Source: Pelodera strongyloides
Lineage: Eukaryota > Nematoda > Chromadorea > Rhabditida > Rhabditidae
Direction: 5' to 3'
NCBI GenBank assembly: GCA_036852015.1
Contig: JAANDG010000256.1
Location: 124,001 to 188,000, forward strand
DNA: 64,000 nt
Positions 1 to 14,500 of this stretch are shown here, piece by piece. Every line of letters begins with the position of its first letter. Position 1 is the stretch's first letter. The notes under the pieces are model-generated. The model was not told the DNA's origin and searched no databases. It saw only the letters and a list, made by a program, of their open reading frames with translations. A program made the translations under genes and the position numbers.

Positions 1-214
1 GTACAGGAAGGGAAGGGTCGGAAAAGATAGTAGATAGTACCAATGGATAAGATAACTGACAGAAGAAGAATTAAGCACAAAAGCCTAGAATACATCATAA
101 TTGCTTTGATGAGAATTAAGAATATGGACACTTCAGTGGAGCAGGAATAAATCTGCGCAAGTAGTATCCGTCCGTATCTAAACTCTGGTCACATTGATTA
201 AAGCAAATACCAAC

Positions 215-2380
<2,166 letters not shown>

Positions 2381-2899
2381 CGTACAAGATCAGAAGTCAC
2401 AACAATATGGGAAGAATATTGAATACAGTAGCAGAATTCACACCTTGTCAGACCTTTAGGTACACATGTGATAAACGTTTTCTTTACCTGAAATTCAAAT
2501 TTATTAAAAGTTTAACCGAGTAATCGAGATTCGAGCTCTATAAAACGTGCAACGCGAAAAAGTTAATTCGAGTAAAAAAATAAACGAGAAAAAGGCACAT
2601 ATAATATCCGTAATGTAAAAAAGAAATGCATCCTAAACTCTGAAATGGATATCAATATAAAATGAGTCATACTATCCACCGGACACAAATGTCTCTATAT
2701 CTAGTAATTAACGTGGTGCAATTAATATCACTAATCTATAAAATATAAATCATGCACTATACATAATACATTATGTAATCCCACTCTATACAAAGTTATA
2801 GAAAGGATCTGTCTGGCACCAAGGAACAATCAAATCAAGACACACAACTATCTAAACCTAAAACTAAAAGTGGCATCAATGCCTATATTTAATGTCATC

Positions 2900-4909
2900 T
2901 TAGTTCTTGTCGTTTTCCATTTCTTTGAGGAATTCAAAGACAACTCCGAAGTCTTTGCCCTTGTATTTGGGGTCCTTGGCCAGGATACGGTAGATCTGAT
3001 GAGCAAGAGATCCCAGAGGAGTGGGAGTCTTAAAATAAACGACTGAATTCGAAAATTAAAAAAGTCGGTAGAGCGAAGTCCGCGTCCGCGACATTCATAA
3101 TTCGTAGGTAGACGTCATATTTTGATAGAAAAGAAAAACCACTTACTTGACTGATAGTCGCGGCGTTTTGAGCCAAGGAGAGATCCTTCGCCATAAGCGC
3201 ACTGCCAAAACCGCCTTCGTATCCCTTTAAATGAACATCTTTTGATACAAACAAGAACAAAACAACAGGAGCCAGGAGCAAATACGAGGAGGAACAAAAC
3301 AGATACAACACCCATCGCGTAGGAAATGAAAACGTCAATAGAGATAACAACAAGTACAGTTACATCATACAGCTTACCCTTCCGGAAGGAATTCCCTCAA
3401 TAACTCCAGGAACAGGGTTATATGTGTCCGAAGACCAGCACCGTCCACTGCTTGTGTTGATAATCGAGGCGAGTTGCTTGGCGTCCAAGCCCATTCTCAT
3501 TCCTGTTGAAGAATATAGTAGTTCGGTATTCGGTTAGAGATTCTTCGCAAACTAGGAGATGCTCACTAGCATAACAAAACAATAATCATCTATGCGCAGC
3601 CTTTCTACCTTTCTAGAATTCCTACTCAGCGAACTGAAAAGGAACTCATGGGAAAAATACCATTCAAAACTCACCGAGGTTCATCGTCTCCGCAACACCA
3701 ATCATTTGAATTCCGAGCAACATATTATTGCAAATCTTGGCAGCTTGTCCGTTTCCGACCTAAAAAAAGCAAATAAGAAGGGGCGAATTTTACGAAATAA
3801 AGTAGCTTGCCTATCCTAACACACAGAAAGTCGAATTAGACAACCGACCACGTGAAATAGAAAGTATCACCTGTCCACAGTTGACGATGTTTTTGCCCAT
3901 TTTGGAGAGGAATCCCTCGGCACGCTTGAAAACCGATTCACTACCGCCACCGACCTAAATTTTAATGTGGGTTACGGTAACAGAATTACACATATATTCA
4001 CATCGTAAAAAACAATAGCCAGTCTCTATATTTATCCACTGACCCACTTGGGAGACCATCAAGACTATCAATCCAGGAATTTGCTATTCAATTACACGGT
4101 AGTACTCTGCACTAACCATAATTCATAATACACTGCCATGCACAAAACTAACTTCACACAGAGTATAACTAGTAACTAGGCAATGTGCATGTAGTTTGCA
4201 TAAAAAAATAACTCGGCACATTTGTCACAGACTTGTAGATCGGTAGATCAAAAGAATTTCCTACCATAAATGTGAGTGTGGCATTCTGTGCTCCTACAAC
4301 TCCGCCACTCACTGGAGCATCAACATAAAACGACTTCTTCTTTTCCAATAGATCAGCCATTTCAATGGAACAAACCTAAAAAGCGCAGCGTTAAGGGGGA
4401 TCGCCCAACCTTTTTTATGGAAAACGTGTTTAGGCACTTAAGTCATATTACCTGGTCAATTGTACTGCAGTCCATACACAGAGTGTCCGGCTTCATGGTC
4501 TCAAGAAGACCATTTTTTCCCTTATATACCTGAAAACATGTTAACTATTATAGATAATCTATTGGATATTATACTGAACAAATAACTTGGAAAGAACGAA
4601 AGTAAAAGCGCATACCTGCTGGACATGTGGGGAAGATGGCAGCATAGTGATGATATCACCAGCAGCCTCAGGTAGGTCTGCTGGGTGCTTGGCAACCTTA
4701 GCGCCCTCAGATTCGAATTGGGCGACAATCTGAAAAGCACATCTTTTACTTTTCATTAAAGACCATGAAGCAAGTTATATTGCCACCAATTATACAACAC
4801 TAACCTTGGGGTTGACATCATACACGACGAGTTTGTGTCCCTGACGCATCAGATTACGAGCCATATGGGCACCCATGTTTCCAAGTCCAATAAAGCCGAC
4901 GGTAAACAT
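2900..4909 (-). CDS. HIBADH: 3-hydroxyisobutyrate dehydrogenase (valine catabolism)
   Basis: NAD-dependent oxidation of 3-hydroxyisobutyrate to methylmalonate semialdehyde, normally in mitochondria. Nine exons: 4805-4909, 4616-4729, 4452-4529, 4265-4375, 3871-3954, 3675-3759, 3378-3502, 3147-3224, 2900-3028. They sum to 909 nt, i.e. 302 aa, close to the mature family length. The Rossmann motif GFIGLGNMG lies at residues 5-13. [19 protein letters not shown] is the substrate-binding signature. [14 protein letters not shown] carries the catalytic Lys and conserved Asn. The C-terminal helical domain includes [15 protein letters not shown] and [10 protein letters not shown]. The start was chosen because a TATATTCAG acceptor lies 6 nt upstream of this ATG on the coding strand, which fits trans-splicing. 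This start leaves no mitochondrial presequence. An upstream in-frame ATG (near 5023) would add 38 residues, but only if that acceptor is not used. The gene is divergent from the BTB gene at 5390. Confidence 0.95.
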
Positions 4910-5389
4910 GATTCTCTGAATATATCGATGTGTGAAGAAACAGAAATAAACAATAAAACTAAGCCGGTGATTTGGAGAAGTGGGGAACAGGATGAATACA
5001 CAATCTTGAACAACCGACACCATGACAACAAGCTCTTCACACTGTCATCAACAAACACGAGGAGACTGCAACAAAAAGAAAAAAAGAAACACCACATAAA
5101 AAGTTATTCAAACCGATTCGATATCATCGAGCACGAATAAAAAAAATAAAAAAAATTGTGAATTTTGTATTACCGTATACCCAACACGAGGAAAATCGTG
5201 CAGTGTATATCAAAATAACTACAGAATCCACCGTAGAATACACAATAACCGGATTTTTTTTCATTAATTTTTTTTTCGGATCAAATCGCCGCAGGTCTTT
5301 GATTTACTTCTCTTCTTTTTTGCTCATTAAAATGTTTCACGGTTTGTTTGTTGATTATTCGGTTGTAGATAAACTCTATTGTTTGCAGC
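4910..5389. promoter_or_regulatory. Divergent intergenic region between HIBADH and the BTB-zinc finger gene
   Basis: This is 480 bp with no convincing exon. It separates two divergently transcribed genes whose ATGs are each preceded by a splice acceptor: TATATTCAG on the minus strand at about 4916-4924 and TTTGCAG at 5382-5388. It is AT-rich with A/T runs (about 5136-5157, 5256-5277). It should contain both promoters. No specific factor site could be identified. Confidence 0.5.
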
Positions 5390-8300
5390 ATGTTATCGGC
5401 TCATAATGTTGGCGCACCTGAGAGGGAAGATCTCATCTTTGGTGATCAAAATCCTACTGCTGAGCTGTGTACAGGCATTTCTATGTATGATATGCCACTT
5501 GATCCTGGACACTGTCAAGGCGAATATTTTCGAAACGTGTATGGACTCGAGGCTCACGCGGATGTTGCCATGCGGTACCTTCGTCAATTGCGAGAGGTGG
5601 GTCATTTTATTTAACTGACGTGACGTCCTCGTTATCGTCATCGGAGCCTTTTCTCTATTTGTTACGTATGAAAAACCTGCATTGTTTTATTGTAATTCGT
5701 TTATATAGAACATGCGGGGGCGCGTGGGAAACTCTTATTATATAAAGGAGAAAGTTTTGACGCCGTGTGAACTTGTTTATTTTTTCAGGGCCGCAACGTT
5801 TTTCTACGTTTTTCAGACGTTTGGTATGAGTAGACCAACGTTTTCCAACTCTCCAAAACGCGCACATTTGAATCTTATTACATAAACGCTCCAGACGTTT
5901 CATTAAATATTCCCACTATCACTATTGCGAGTATTGCGAACTATCGCCTGGGCCTGTAGCACTGGAAAGTCGCCTCAGGCGGCGTTAGCCGTCCGGTTTC
6001 TAATAATCGTCAATTTCAGTCGAATGTGTTCGTGGATGTTTCCGTCCAGAATGGAGGAGTCGAAGTTACCCGTGCCCATAGGATTGTCCTGGCGGCTTTC
6101 AGTACCCATTTTGAAGCCGCTCTCATAGGCGTTCATCAATCCAACGTGATTACGTTAGATATTGACCCGAATATCACCGGTGCGTTGCACTCTTAGCTGA
6201 TAGCATATTTATTATTCAGAAGATTTTGAATCTGATATGAATTTCCTCTAGTTCTTTTCATAACGATATTACAGTATCATATTAATCTTGGATTGGTGTC
6301 AATCAGTCAATCTAGGCCGGCTCCTTGAAGCCAGCCTTACTGTAGAAATTAGCCTGTGAAATATTTTCAATTGGCCATGGTAATGGCATTCAAATTCAAG
6401 TCTTCAAGTTACTGTCAGGGGTTGAATTAGATAAATTTCAAGATGCTCGTATATGATGAGTTTTATTTCTAGGCGTTGGTCCGGACTTGCTTCTCAAGGT
6501 CGTTCAATTCATGTACACTGGAACGTTCATTTACACAAAGGTTTGTTTCTTTCTTGTTCGATTTGGTTAGTTGGTGTTTATCATTATCAGAAGATAAACA
6601 TACATAGGATAATTTGTCTTATTCTTACGGTGAAATATTTTGCAGGAAATTCTGGAGGCGGCGAAATCTCTCGGAGTTACTTCATTATGTGACGTGAACA
6701 TGGATGCGCTGGAGATAGGTAGTTTTATATTTTTAGTGAAGGAATTTATTGGCGTCTATGCGGAAAATATTCAGTGAAGTGGGTTTTTTCTTGTATCTTA
6801 TAGTCTTTGTATCCTAATAAGTTTTTTTGTCATATCCAGGCGATGCCTTTATTCAGTATTCAACAAAAACATTTTTGTAAATATTTGAATATTTCTTTCT
6901 TTCAGACAAATCAACAGTGGATCCCTCACATTCGGTGCGGTTTCTGGAAGCCGTGCAAAAATTTCGACAAGAATACCGTTTTATTGACTGCATCGTCAAT
7001 TGCCAGGTGTGTTTTTATACCTTTTTTTGACAGTATTGCATCAGTACAAGTACTCTCAACATATTATTTCAATCCAATTAGACGGCTTATGCATTTTGTT
7101 TACCGCCTCTTATTTCGTGCTCATATCATAGCCTGCCAGCTCATGTTCCTGGGTTTCTAGAATGCGAAACTCCTAAAAAAACGTTATCTAGCCTCGTTTT
7201 CTTTTCAATGGTTCTCCCTTTTAGCGTACGACGGTGATCTACTGCCATCGTCTGATGTTGTGTGCGTTCAGTAAACATTTTGAAGACGCACTCATTGACA
7301 CGGCTAGTGCGGGACAAGTTAACCTGAGTGTCGATTCTCTGATTACCAAGGTGACAGGGTATGTTATTCATTTCTTTGATTGCTAGGTACCGTTCACCAT
7401 TGCTTTCTTTTTTTTTGTAGTTTGTAATGGTGATTTTCTTAGTGATGCAAAATCCTTTTTTTTTCAGAAATGACTTGCGAACTGTAATTGACTTCATCTA
7501 TATGGGAACCGTTCGCGCCACACGTCGTCGCTTTCGGTAAGAAGCATTGGTATCGGATTATTGCTTTGACACAGATTTCTTGTACTTTTTTTCTCCTTTC
7601 ACCTATTCCCTGTGGCCTGTATGCGTGTGTTGTTTTCCCAATCTTTCATTTCAGAGCATTGCGAAATGCGTCAATAAACTTGAATGTGTCAAGAATGGTG
7701 CGAGTTATCGATCATACTAACATGAATGATGACAGGAATCCGCTTCTGGCAGGTGAGAAGTTGAATATTTTTTAACTAAACAGATTTAGAATGACGGTTA
7801 GTTCCTTTGTTATTCTATGCTTGGCTGAGTGTCTTATTGAATTTCACTTTCTTATATTAGGCATGGACGAAGAAGAACTGGAAGTTCCTTTGGCTGTTCT
7901 TCCCACGGAAGATGAAGTTTCGAGAAATGGTATGGTTTTACATTTTACCCTTTCTCTTCTATTAACCTGTAACTGTCTTCTCTGTTCTCCGTGTACATTT
8001 CGGGTAGCAAGGAAGAATAACACCAAGTTAGCGACATTAGCTTTATCCTTCTAGTTGTTCTAATTCCTTATTCCTTCCAGATCAGTATGGCTCACTCCTT
8101 GGTGCCGACCGAAGTGGTCTTGGTTCTGCTTATAACATGATGAGTCGTAAGTTTTCCGCCATTCTATATCATTATGCGTTTGCACTTGGGTTGGGTACTA
8201 GAACATTTTGGGAATGCTTTACAATTATTATACTTTGTCGTGGTGTTTTATGGTCATCGTACAATTTATTATTGACGGTTTTGTTTCAGCTGATTTCGAC

Positions 8301-10156
8301 TTGATAGGCGAGGGCCCGTGTTCTTTGGATTCCTTGTTACCCTCTTCATCGACGGTTCGCCCTTGTTCGAATACAATGATGGCACAAGCAGAAGATGATT
8401 ATGTAAGTCTGAGAACTCATTATGTATTTCAGTCCCTTGTTTTTTATTTACAGGCTTAGGACTACGTACATTTTTTATTTTACAATTTACAATCCAACTT
8501 TTTTAGGTGAACATTTATGAAGAATACGTAATGGGACCGAGAAGAAGCCGACGCTGCCAACCGAGGAAAAACAACAACCTGCAGATCAATCAGCAGTTTT
8601 TCTTGGATGAGCCAGGTATGTTGTGTGGTGTGAGTTGTGAGCTTAGTTCTTTCTGGTGTTACTGATAGTGAGTGGTGTTTGTTCGACCTGTTTTCGTTAT
8701 ATTGTATATATTGAACTCTTGCAGAGACTGGTGTCGTGCCCGCCCTTTCGTTGAGTTTCTCATCGAACCCAACAAGTTCAAGTCGGAAGAGAAAGTTTAT
8801 TGATGAATTTGGGTGCGTTTCCTCTCTGAAAATTAGTTTTTTTCCTCAAAACGTTTTTTTCAACGTCAACCGTGTTACCATAGTTATCGTCTATGATACG
8901 AGTGTAAGTGTAGTCTAATAGTATAATTACTCCGTGGAATATTGCCTAATAATAGTAATAATAAAAAAAATATATAAATTGAACTTAGGTTTTTTTATAG
9001 AAAACATTATATAATAGTTATTTTATGTACTGTAAGAGTGCTTTTACTATCTTCTTTCAGTTACGGTCTCCCAGAGGTGGTGTCCACCAATCATTTGACT
9101 GTTCCACTGCTAGTTGGCGATCAAGCGGTAATCATTGATTCTTAATAATTTTCTGATTCTTGGCTTAATCGTAACTTTTGATTTATCAAGTTCTTTCTAT
9201 TTGAAATGTCTAGTTTCTGACTTTTCTTTTTCTTTAGGCAATGATGGAAAAGCCGTTTAAGTGTGATTTTTGTGATCACAGAACGAAGGAGAAGAGTGCC
9301 CTGGACAAGCATGTCAGGTGACACATGGCTATCATTAGTCGTCGAATTTGAGATGAACAATCTATGGTTTTTGTGAAATAAGTATCTTTTTTTTCTAACC
9401 AAAATTGGTCTTGTGGTGGTCTTGTGTAGTGGCGGTCGAAGATTAATTGGAATACACAGTTTTATGTACGGTAGTATTATATTTCATTGTTTCAGGTGTT
9501 TGCATACGTTCGAGGCGCCGTACAAGTGTGGATTCTGCAAGCAGTCGTTCAAGATTCAGAGTAATCTAGTCCGACATATTAGAGCACATACTGGTGAGTC
9601 GTCTACTGTTGTGAGCTTGAGGTGAAACTAAAGTTGATGTTGTGTGTAGGATTCTAACAGCATACAACAGGCTGTACTAACATTTCAGGAGAGAAGCCGT
9701 ATGCCTGCCGGAAGTGTGGAACGTGTTATGCGGATAAAAAGAATATGGACGCACATGTTTTCCGCGAACATCTCAAATTGAAACAACTGGAATGTCCCAC
9801 AGAAGGTGCGTTTGTATTAGAATATGCGAATAGCCGTTGTAAAGGAAATTCCATTTCTAATTCATATTCAAATTGAAGTTTGTATTTTATGAAGGTGTAT
9901 TAGGAGCTTGGATCAGTTTCTCGGCTCTCAAGTTTCTGAGTACAGTCGTGTGCATTTGAATAAATTTGTCTGTCATTCTTATCTTCTGTATTTTTTGTGT
10001 CGTATTAAAGCATGTTGTTTTGCAGGTTGTTCGGCAAAGTTCTGGCGCCACGACCGATTTGCGCATCACATGCAAAAGATGCACAAGATTGTGTTAGAAT
10101 CACAACCGGGATCCGATGTATTGGAGGAGTACCACAAATACGCAAAATTCCAGTAA
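5390..10156 (+). CDS. Double-BTB, C2H2 zinc-finger protein (putative transcription factor)
   Basis: Eighteen exons: 5390-5596, 6020-6179, 6473-6540, 6646-6718, 6906-7006, 7225-7358, 7468-7536, 7655-7752, 7861-7929, 8081-8146, 8290-8402, 8507-8615, 8725-8812, 9061-9127, 9238-9317, 9496-9593, 9689-9805, 10026-10156. They total 1,848 nt, i.e. 615 aa. Two successive BTB-like units are visible. The first is [43 protein letters not shown]. The second is [42 protein letters not shown]. An acidic and Ser-rich linker with basic stretches ([24 protein letters not shown]; possible nuclear signals) follows. Then come four C2H2-type fingers: [57 protein letters not shown], and a final [23 protein letters not shown] units usually dimerise or recruit Cullin-3 or corepressors, and fingers bind DNA; that role is inferred. 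A TTTGCAG acceptor lies 1 nt before the ATG. I do not recognise an orthologue. Confidence 0.88.
5925..5990. repeat. Intronic repeat with CGCCTCAGGCGGCG core (copy 1)
   Basis: The sequence TGGAAAGTCGCCTCAGGCGG with its continuation (core 5971-5985) recurs, with one base changed, at 54138-54152. It is a near-palindrome (CGCC-TCA-GGCGGCG). Another short segment in this intron, TTATTATATAAAGGAGAA at about 5735-5752, recurs at about 58187-58204. These look like pieces of a dispersed repeat family in the BTB gene's first intron. Confidence 0.5.
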
Positions 10157-11542
10157 ACGCCGGGTCACAGTTGGTTATAGTTTTCTTATTTTGTTTAAAT
10201 TCTTCGAAGTGTACTTCACTGTTTTTGTTGTCTTTCGGCATTGATCGTCCTCAAGTTAGTTACTGGCATTCCATATATGTGTAATGTATGATTTTTTTGT
10301 GCAATCTGTTGTTCTCCACTTATTCTAAAATGCGCAATTTATTAACGGTTCCATATACGGCATTTCTGTCATTATATTCGTTTTGAAAATTATATACGTC
10401 TGTACCTCATTTTGATGCTAAATTTATTATAATATATTGCGCACAGGTATTTTAAATTAGTGGTCTTTTTCGCCGAATTGTATTTTATATGTTTGTTTTC
10501 GAAATGTGCATGTGCATTTTCCCTTGATTGACCAAATTTTCTGGTGGAAATGTGCTTTCGTGCTTTCTTATGCTTTCCTTTCGTCTCTTTCCATTTCTGA
10601 TTATAGCAACATATTTGAATATCTGTCTGGCCCTGATTCCCGTGCTTTGCTTAGCTCCGAACTTCCCATTTCCAATTTTGTTTCAGAAGATATCATTCAG
10701 TTATTATTAACTCCTTATTCCATAGAAAGTTGTGCATACTATAAAATACAAACAAGAGAGATAAAAACACTCACAGGCTAGACACACACTCACAGGCTTC
10801 AAGAGCTTTAGCTTCTTACTTCTTATTGGTAGTTGATTCGAAGTTAAAGGATTGCCAGTAAATGCATGGGAATCTGGGTGTTAAGTATTGCATTCCAAAT
10901 TCTACTTCATTTCTCCTTTCTTCCTCTCCTCTTCCGGCTTTTATGTACATATGTATTTAACTGTGGGTTTTATTGTTTAGCATATTGCACGTTACTTAAT
11001 CTTGTGTAATAGTTTCGAATTGGTCATTTTGTTACTTATTATTTTGTTTTATTAATCCTCGATTCTTGCTTCTGTTATATTGATCACTCCAAAATGGTTG
11101 ATGGTTCTCATTTTCATTCATTTTTAGAAAAGTGATTAAATCACAAAAACTATATTCTAGTCGCACTTTCACAAACAGTTACGCGTACAGTTGGTCTTAC
11201 AGTATCCGGCACACCTATAGCGTTTTATGATTCGTGAAAATGAGAGGCAAACGACCAGTTTCGAACCCTTTAATGTTTTTCTCACGGGAAATTTGGATGT
11301 TGCTTGATCTATTGCTTTAAAATGCATTACTTAACCTACCTATTAACGAGCTTCATTTAGCATTTAGCTGATTTTGTAGTGAGTAGTTAACACACTTATA
11401 ATAAAAAATTCTTCAATAGCTCTGCTGGTATTTTTGTGGAAATTTGGTATCAATACCATTATTTATTTGTCGACTTTGGCACGAAATATCTTCGTTTCAA
11501 AATCTCGTAGTATGATATGTCATAATTTGTTTCTTTTTCAGA
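10157..11542. other. Intergenic region, BTB gene to FAM91
   Basis: AT-rich sequence of 1.39 kb with only short chance reading frames. It should hold the 3' UTR of the BTB-zinc finger gene and the promoter of the FAM91 gene. I see no repeat element, RNA gene or conserved exon. The TTTTTCAG at 11534-11541 immediately before the FAM91 start is the only clear signal. Confidence 0.5.
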
Positions 11543-14500
11543 ATGGACGTAGAAGCATTTATTAGGGAAAATATACCGTGGGCAAAGCTTCCAGAAGATG
11601 TACAGGTATCATATCCATAACATTGTTTTCCTATTGTTACTTTTTCATAGTCGGAAAGTCGCGGCTAGGGAAATTATTTATGTATGTACTTTTATCTTTT
11701 TCTGCATATAGTTCCATTCCCATTGTCTGTTTTGCCGTTCAGGTTCATTATGTAGCGAAGGAAAGTAAAACTATCTTTTCAGGTTTTACTTGGAAAATCT
11801 CAACGAGAGTATGATAAATTGATTTTGGAATACAGTATCCGAAACCAGTTGAGGCACAAAGGAAACCTGGGTTGGTAGTTTGCTACAGTATACAGTATTA
11901 TCCATAGTGTAGGATCGGTTCAAAATTATCTGTGTGTTGACAAGTCCTATGATGATATCTGTGTGTTAAGAAAATTTATCGGGAATCGAAAGTTTATAGT
12001 TTTGGCCTTCTGTGCAATATAAACTAAAATAAAGTGGGATTTTTAAAGTGTGATAGCTTGCCGTTTCAAATCTGAATGCTTTTATTATTTATCTTATATA
12101 TTTGAGGTAATCTTTGGCTTTTAATTCGATCATTCCATCTAGGAAATCTTTTCAGTGCGTCAAGTAAAGAAAAGTGAGGAGACGTATTATGACATCGTAG
12201 TCAAGTACAGTGAGAGTCATCTCATGTTGTTCCCCTATCACCTCTCCGACGTGGTTGTAAAGGAACTGAGAATCACTCCATTCAATTATTATATCAATAT
12301 TATTATGGTGCGTTTCTGAATTAAAAATTTTCCTGGTGCAACAATTGTGATGTTTCACTGGCGACTTATAAGTACTGAATTATGTTGAGTTGATAGTGAC
12401 GCTATTTCGCACGGTTAAGGTGTACTATGGTGAATTGTGAGGTGGTGTTGTGAATCGCATGTAGTTAAAAGCTGGCGAGGCATTTATATACATGAATTAA
12501 CTGATTTCTTGGAGCTCTGCATAACCTGTTACCTTGTCTTTGTGAGTAGTTAACACGTTTTTCAGGATATGATTTCATCAGAGAAATCGTACGATTCTCT
12601 TCCAAACTTTTCTGCAGCCGATGCCGTACGATTACTGGGAATCGGACGCAATGAATACATTGAATTGATGAATCAGAATAGGTTAGTTTGGAATTAGCAA
12701 GTGGGCTGGGCTTTCAAGGTTTCACTTTTGCCGAAGTGGTTTAGTAACAATAAATGGTTTTATTCTGATCATATCATCTTTTTGAATAAAGCAATAAAGA
12801 GGCTCGAGTCTATTTCAGGTCAAACAGGAAGTTATTCCGTAGAAATCGTCCACTGCGCGATCTTCTACCACAGAAACCTGTCAACGTAAGACTATATTTT
12901 TTTCGTTGTATTGTATGTATTCATTCTGTTAGGTATTACGGTATACCTAAGATTTATTTGTAGTTTGTTACTTTGTTACTTATGTTGTTCACGTGTTATC
13001 ACTCACATCTGCTCACTGATCTTTTCGTCCTTAGTGATCAGTGGAGCACACTCTGTCTTGCCGTTGGCAAATTATCTAATTGCAACTACCCGCAAGTTAT
13101 TAGTGTTTATATTATTGGTGTTTGATCTGCACGTAGCCATCCGCATATAAGGGCTACGGCCTAAACACTCATCGCTTATCATATCGCTCATTATATCGCC
13201 TCGCCCGTCTTCGTCGCTAATAAACCCGTTATTCGAAGATCGTCTCACTCTCTTGTCGCTCAGTTCTGTTGTATCAGAAGTAATACCTTGATACACAACA
13301 CTGGCGTTCAGGAGTTCGCTTCTACTTCTTATTCTCTGTTACAAGCATCGGCGCCGCCTTGCTTGTACAGACCGGTGCTACGTTGAAGTTCTAGAGGGGA
13401 TAGATCGGCGCCGCCTTCTACCCTTGAACTGATACGTTCTGAACAGAGTCTCGGCGCCGCCTGACTGCTGCAGATTTGGGCACTAAACCGTTCTCACGGT
13501 TTGTACTAGACAGAGTTATCTTCAACTCTGACTGGTGCGAACGTGGGTGGTTTCTCGTTGAGAAATCTACGGTCGTTACTGGCAGAGTTATCTCCAACTC
13601 TGACTGGTACAAACGTGATAGATTTTCTCTGAGAAATAAACGGTTGTGACTGGCACTCGCTGTCAGCCCGTGACGCTTGACAAGGTCATATACGTCGCCG
13701 ACGTGACCGAGCTCGTCAACATGGCTGCCCAGTCCACTGAGGAAACGCTCCAAGCCATCATGACTTCTCTGAACGCACTCAAAGAGAGTCAGTCGATTAC
13801 GGCTGCGAGGTTGCAACGTCTGGAAGAGAGGAAGGAAGAAGAATCTCAAGCAAGTGCTACTTTCGAAAGAACCCGAGAAAGTGAGCCATTGACCGCCGAA
13901 GCAAGGGGAATGCTGGATGTATTGTACAAGAACATCCCTACGTTTGAATTCAATGTCGAGGAAGGTGCTAGTTTCACGGACTGGTACGAAGATCATGAAG
14001 ATCTGCTCGAAGTTCAAGCCGCTTGTGTTCCGGAGAGCAACAGAATTCGATTCCTGTTGTCTCGTCTCGGTCCTCACCAGGAGAAGCTATTGAAATTGCG
14101 CTGTCTGCCGAAGAAGCCAATGGATATGAGTCTGGAGGAGGTTCTCGAGAAAATGAAAGTTGTCTTCATTACGAAGAAATCGCTGTTCCGGAAACGAATT
14201 GAATGCCTACACGTCATCAAGCAACACGGCGTTGACTACAAGACCCACATCGGTGTCGTCAACAAGGCCTGCGATGATTTTGCATTCAACGAACTATCTG
14301 ATTCACAGTTCCGCGTGCTCAACTACTTGAATAGCCTGCGCAATCCGGAGGATATGGAGATGCGTGCATGGCTCATCAAAACCCTGGATCGTACTCCAGA
14401 GATGACACTCGACGATGTCGCTGAGGCCGTCGACAAGTACCACGAGCACAAGGATGACATTGACCTACCCGTGAACCCCGTTGCTGTTAATCGCGTCAAT

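Noticed and set aside
1..214. Continuation of the mannosidase catalytic domain
   Set aside because: No coding similarity on the minus strand below 215; the sequence looks intronic, so the next exon is off the window.
10157..11542. Operon link between the BTB gene and FAM91
   Set aside because: The 1.4-kb gap is much longer than typical nematode operon spacing; separate promoters are more likely.
13418..14077. 219-codon minus-strand frame opposite gag
   Set aside because: It is the shadow of the coding gag and leader; the plus strand has the recognisable gag, knuckles and protease.
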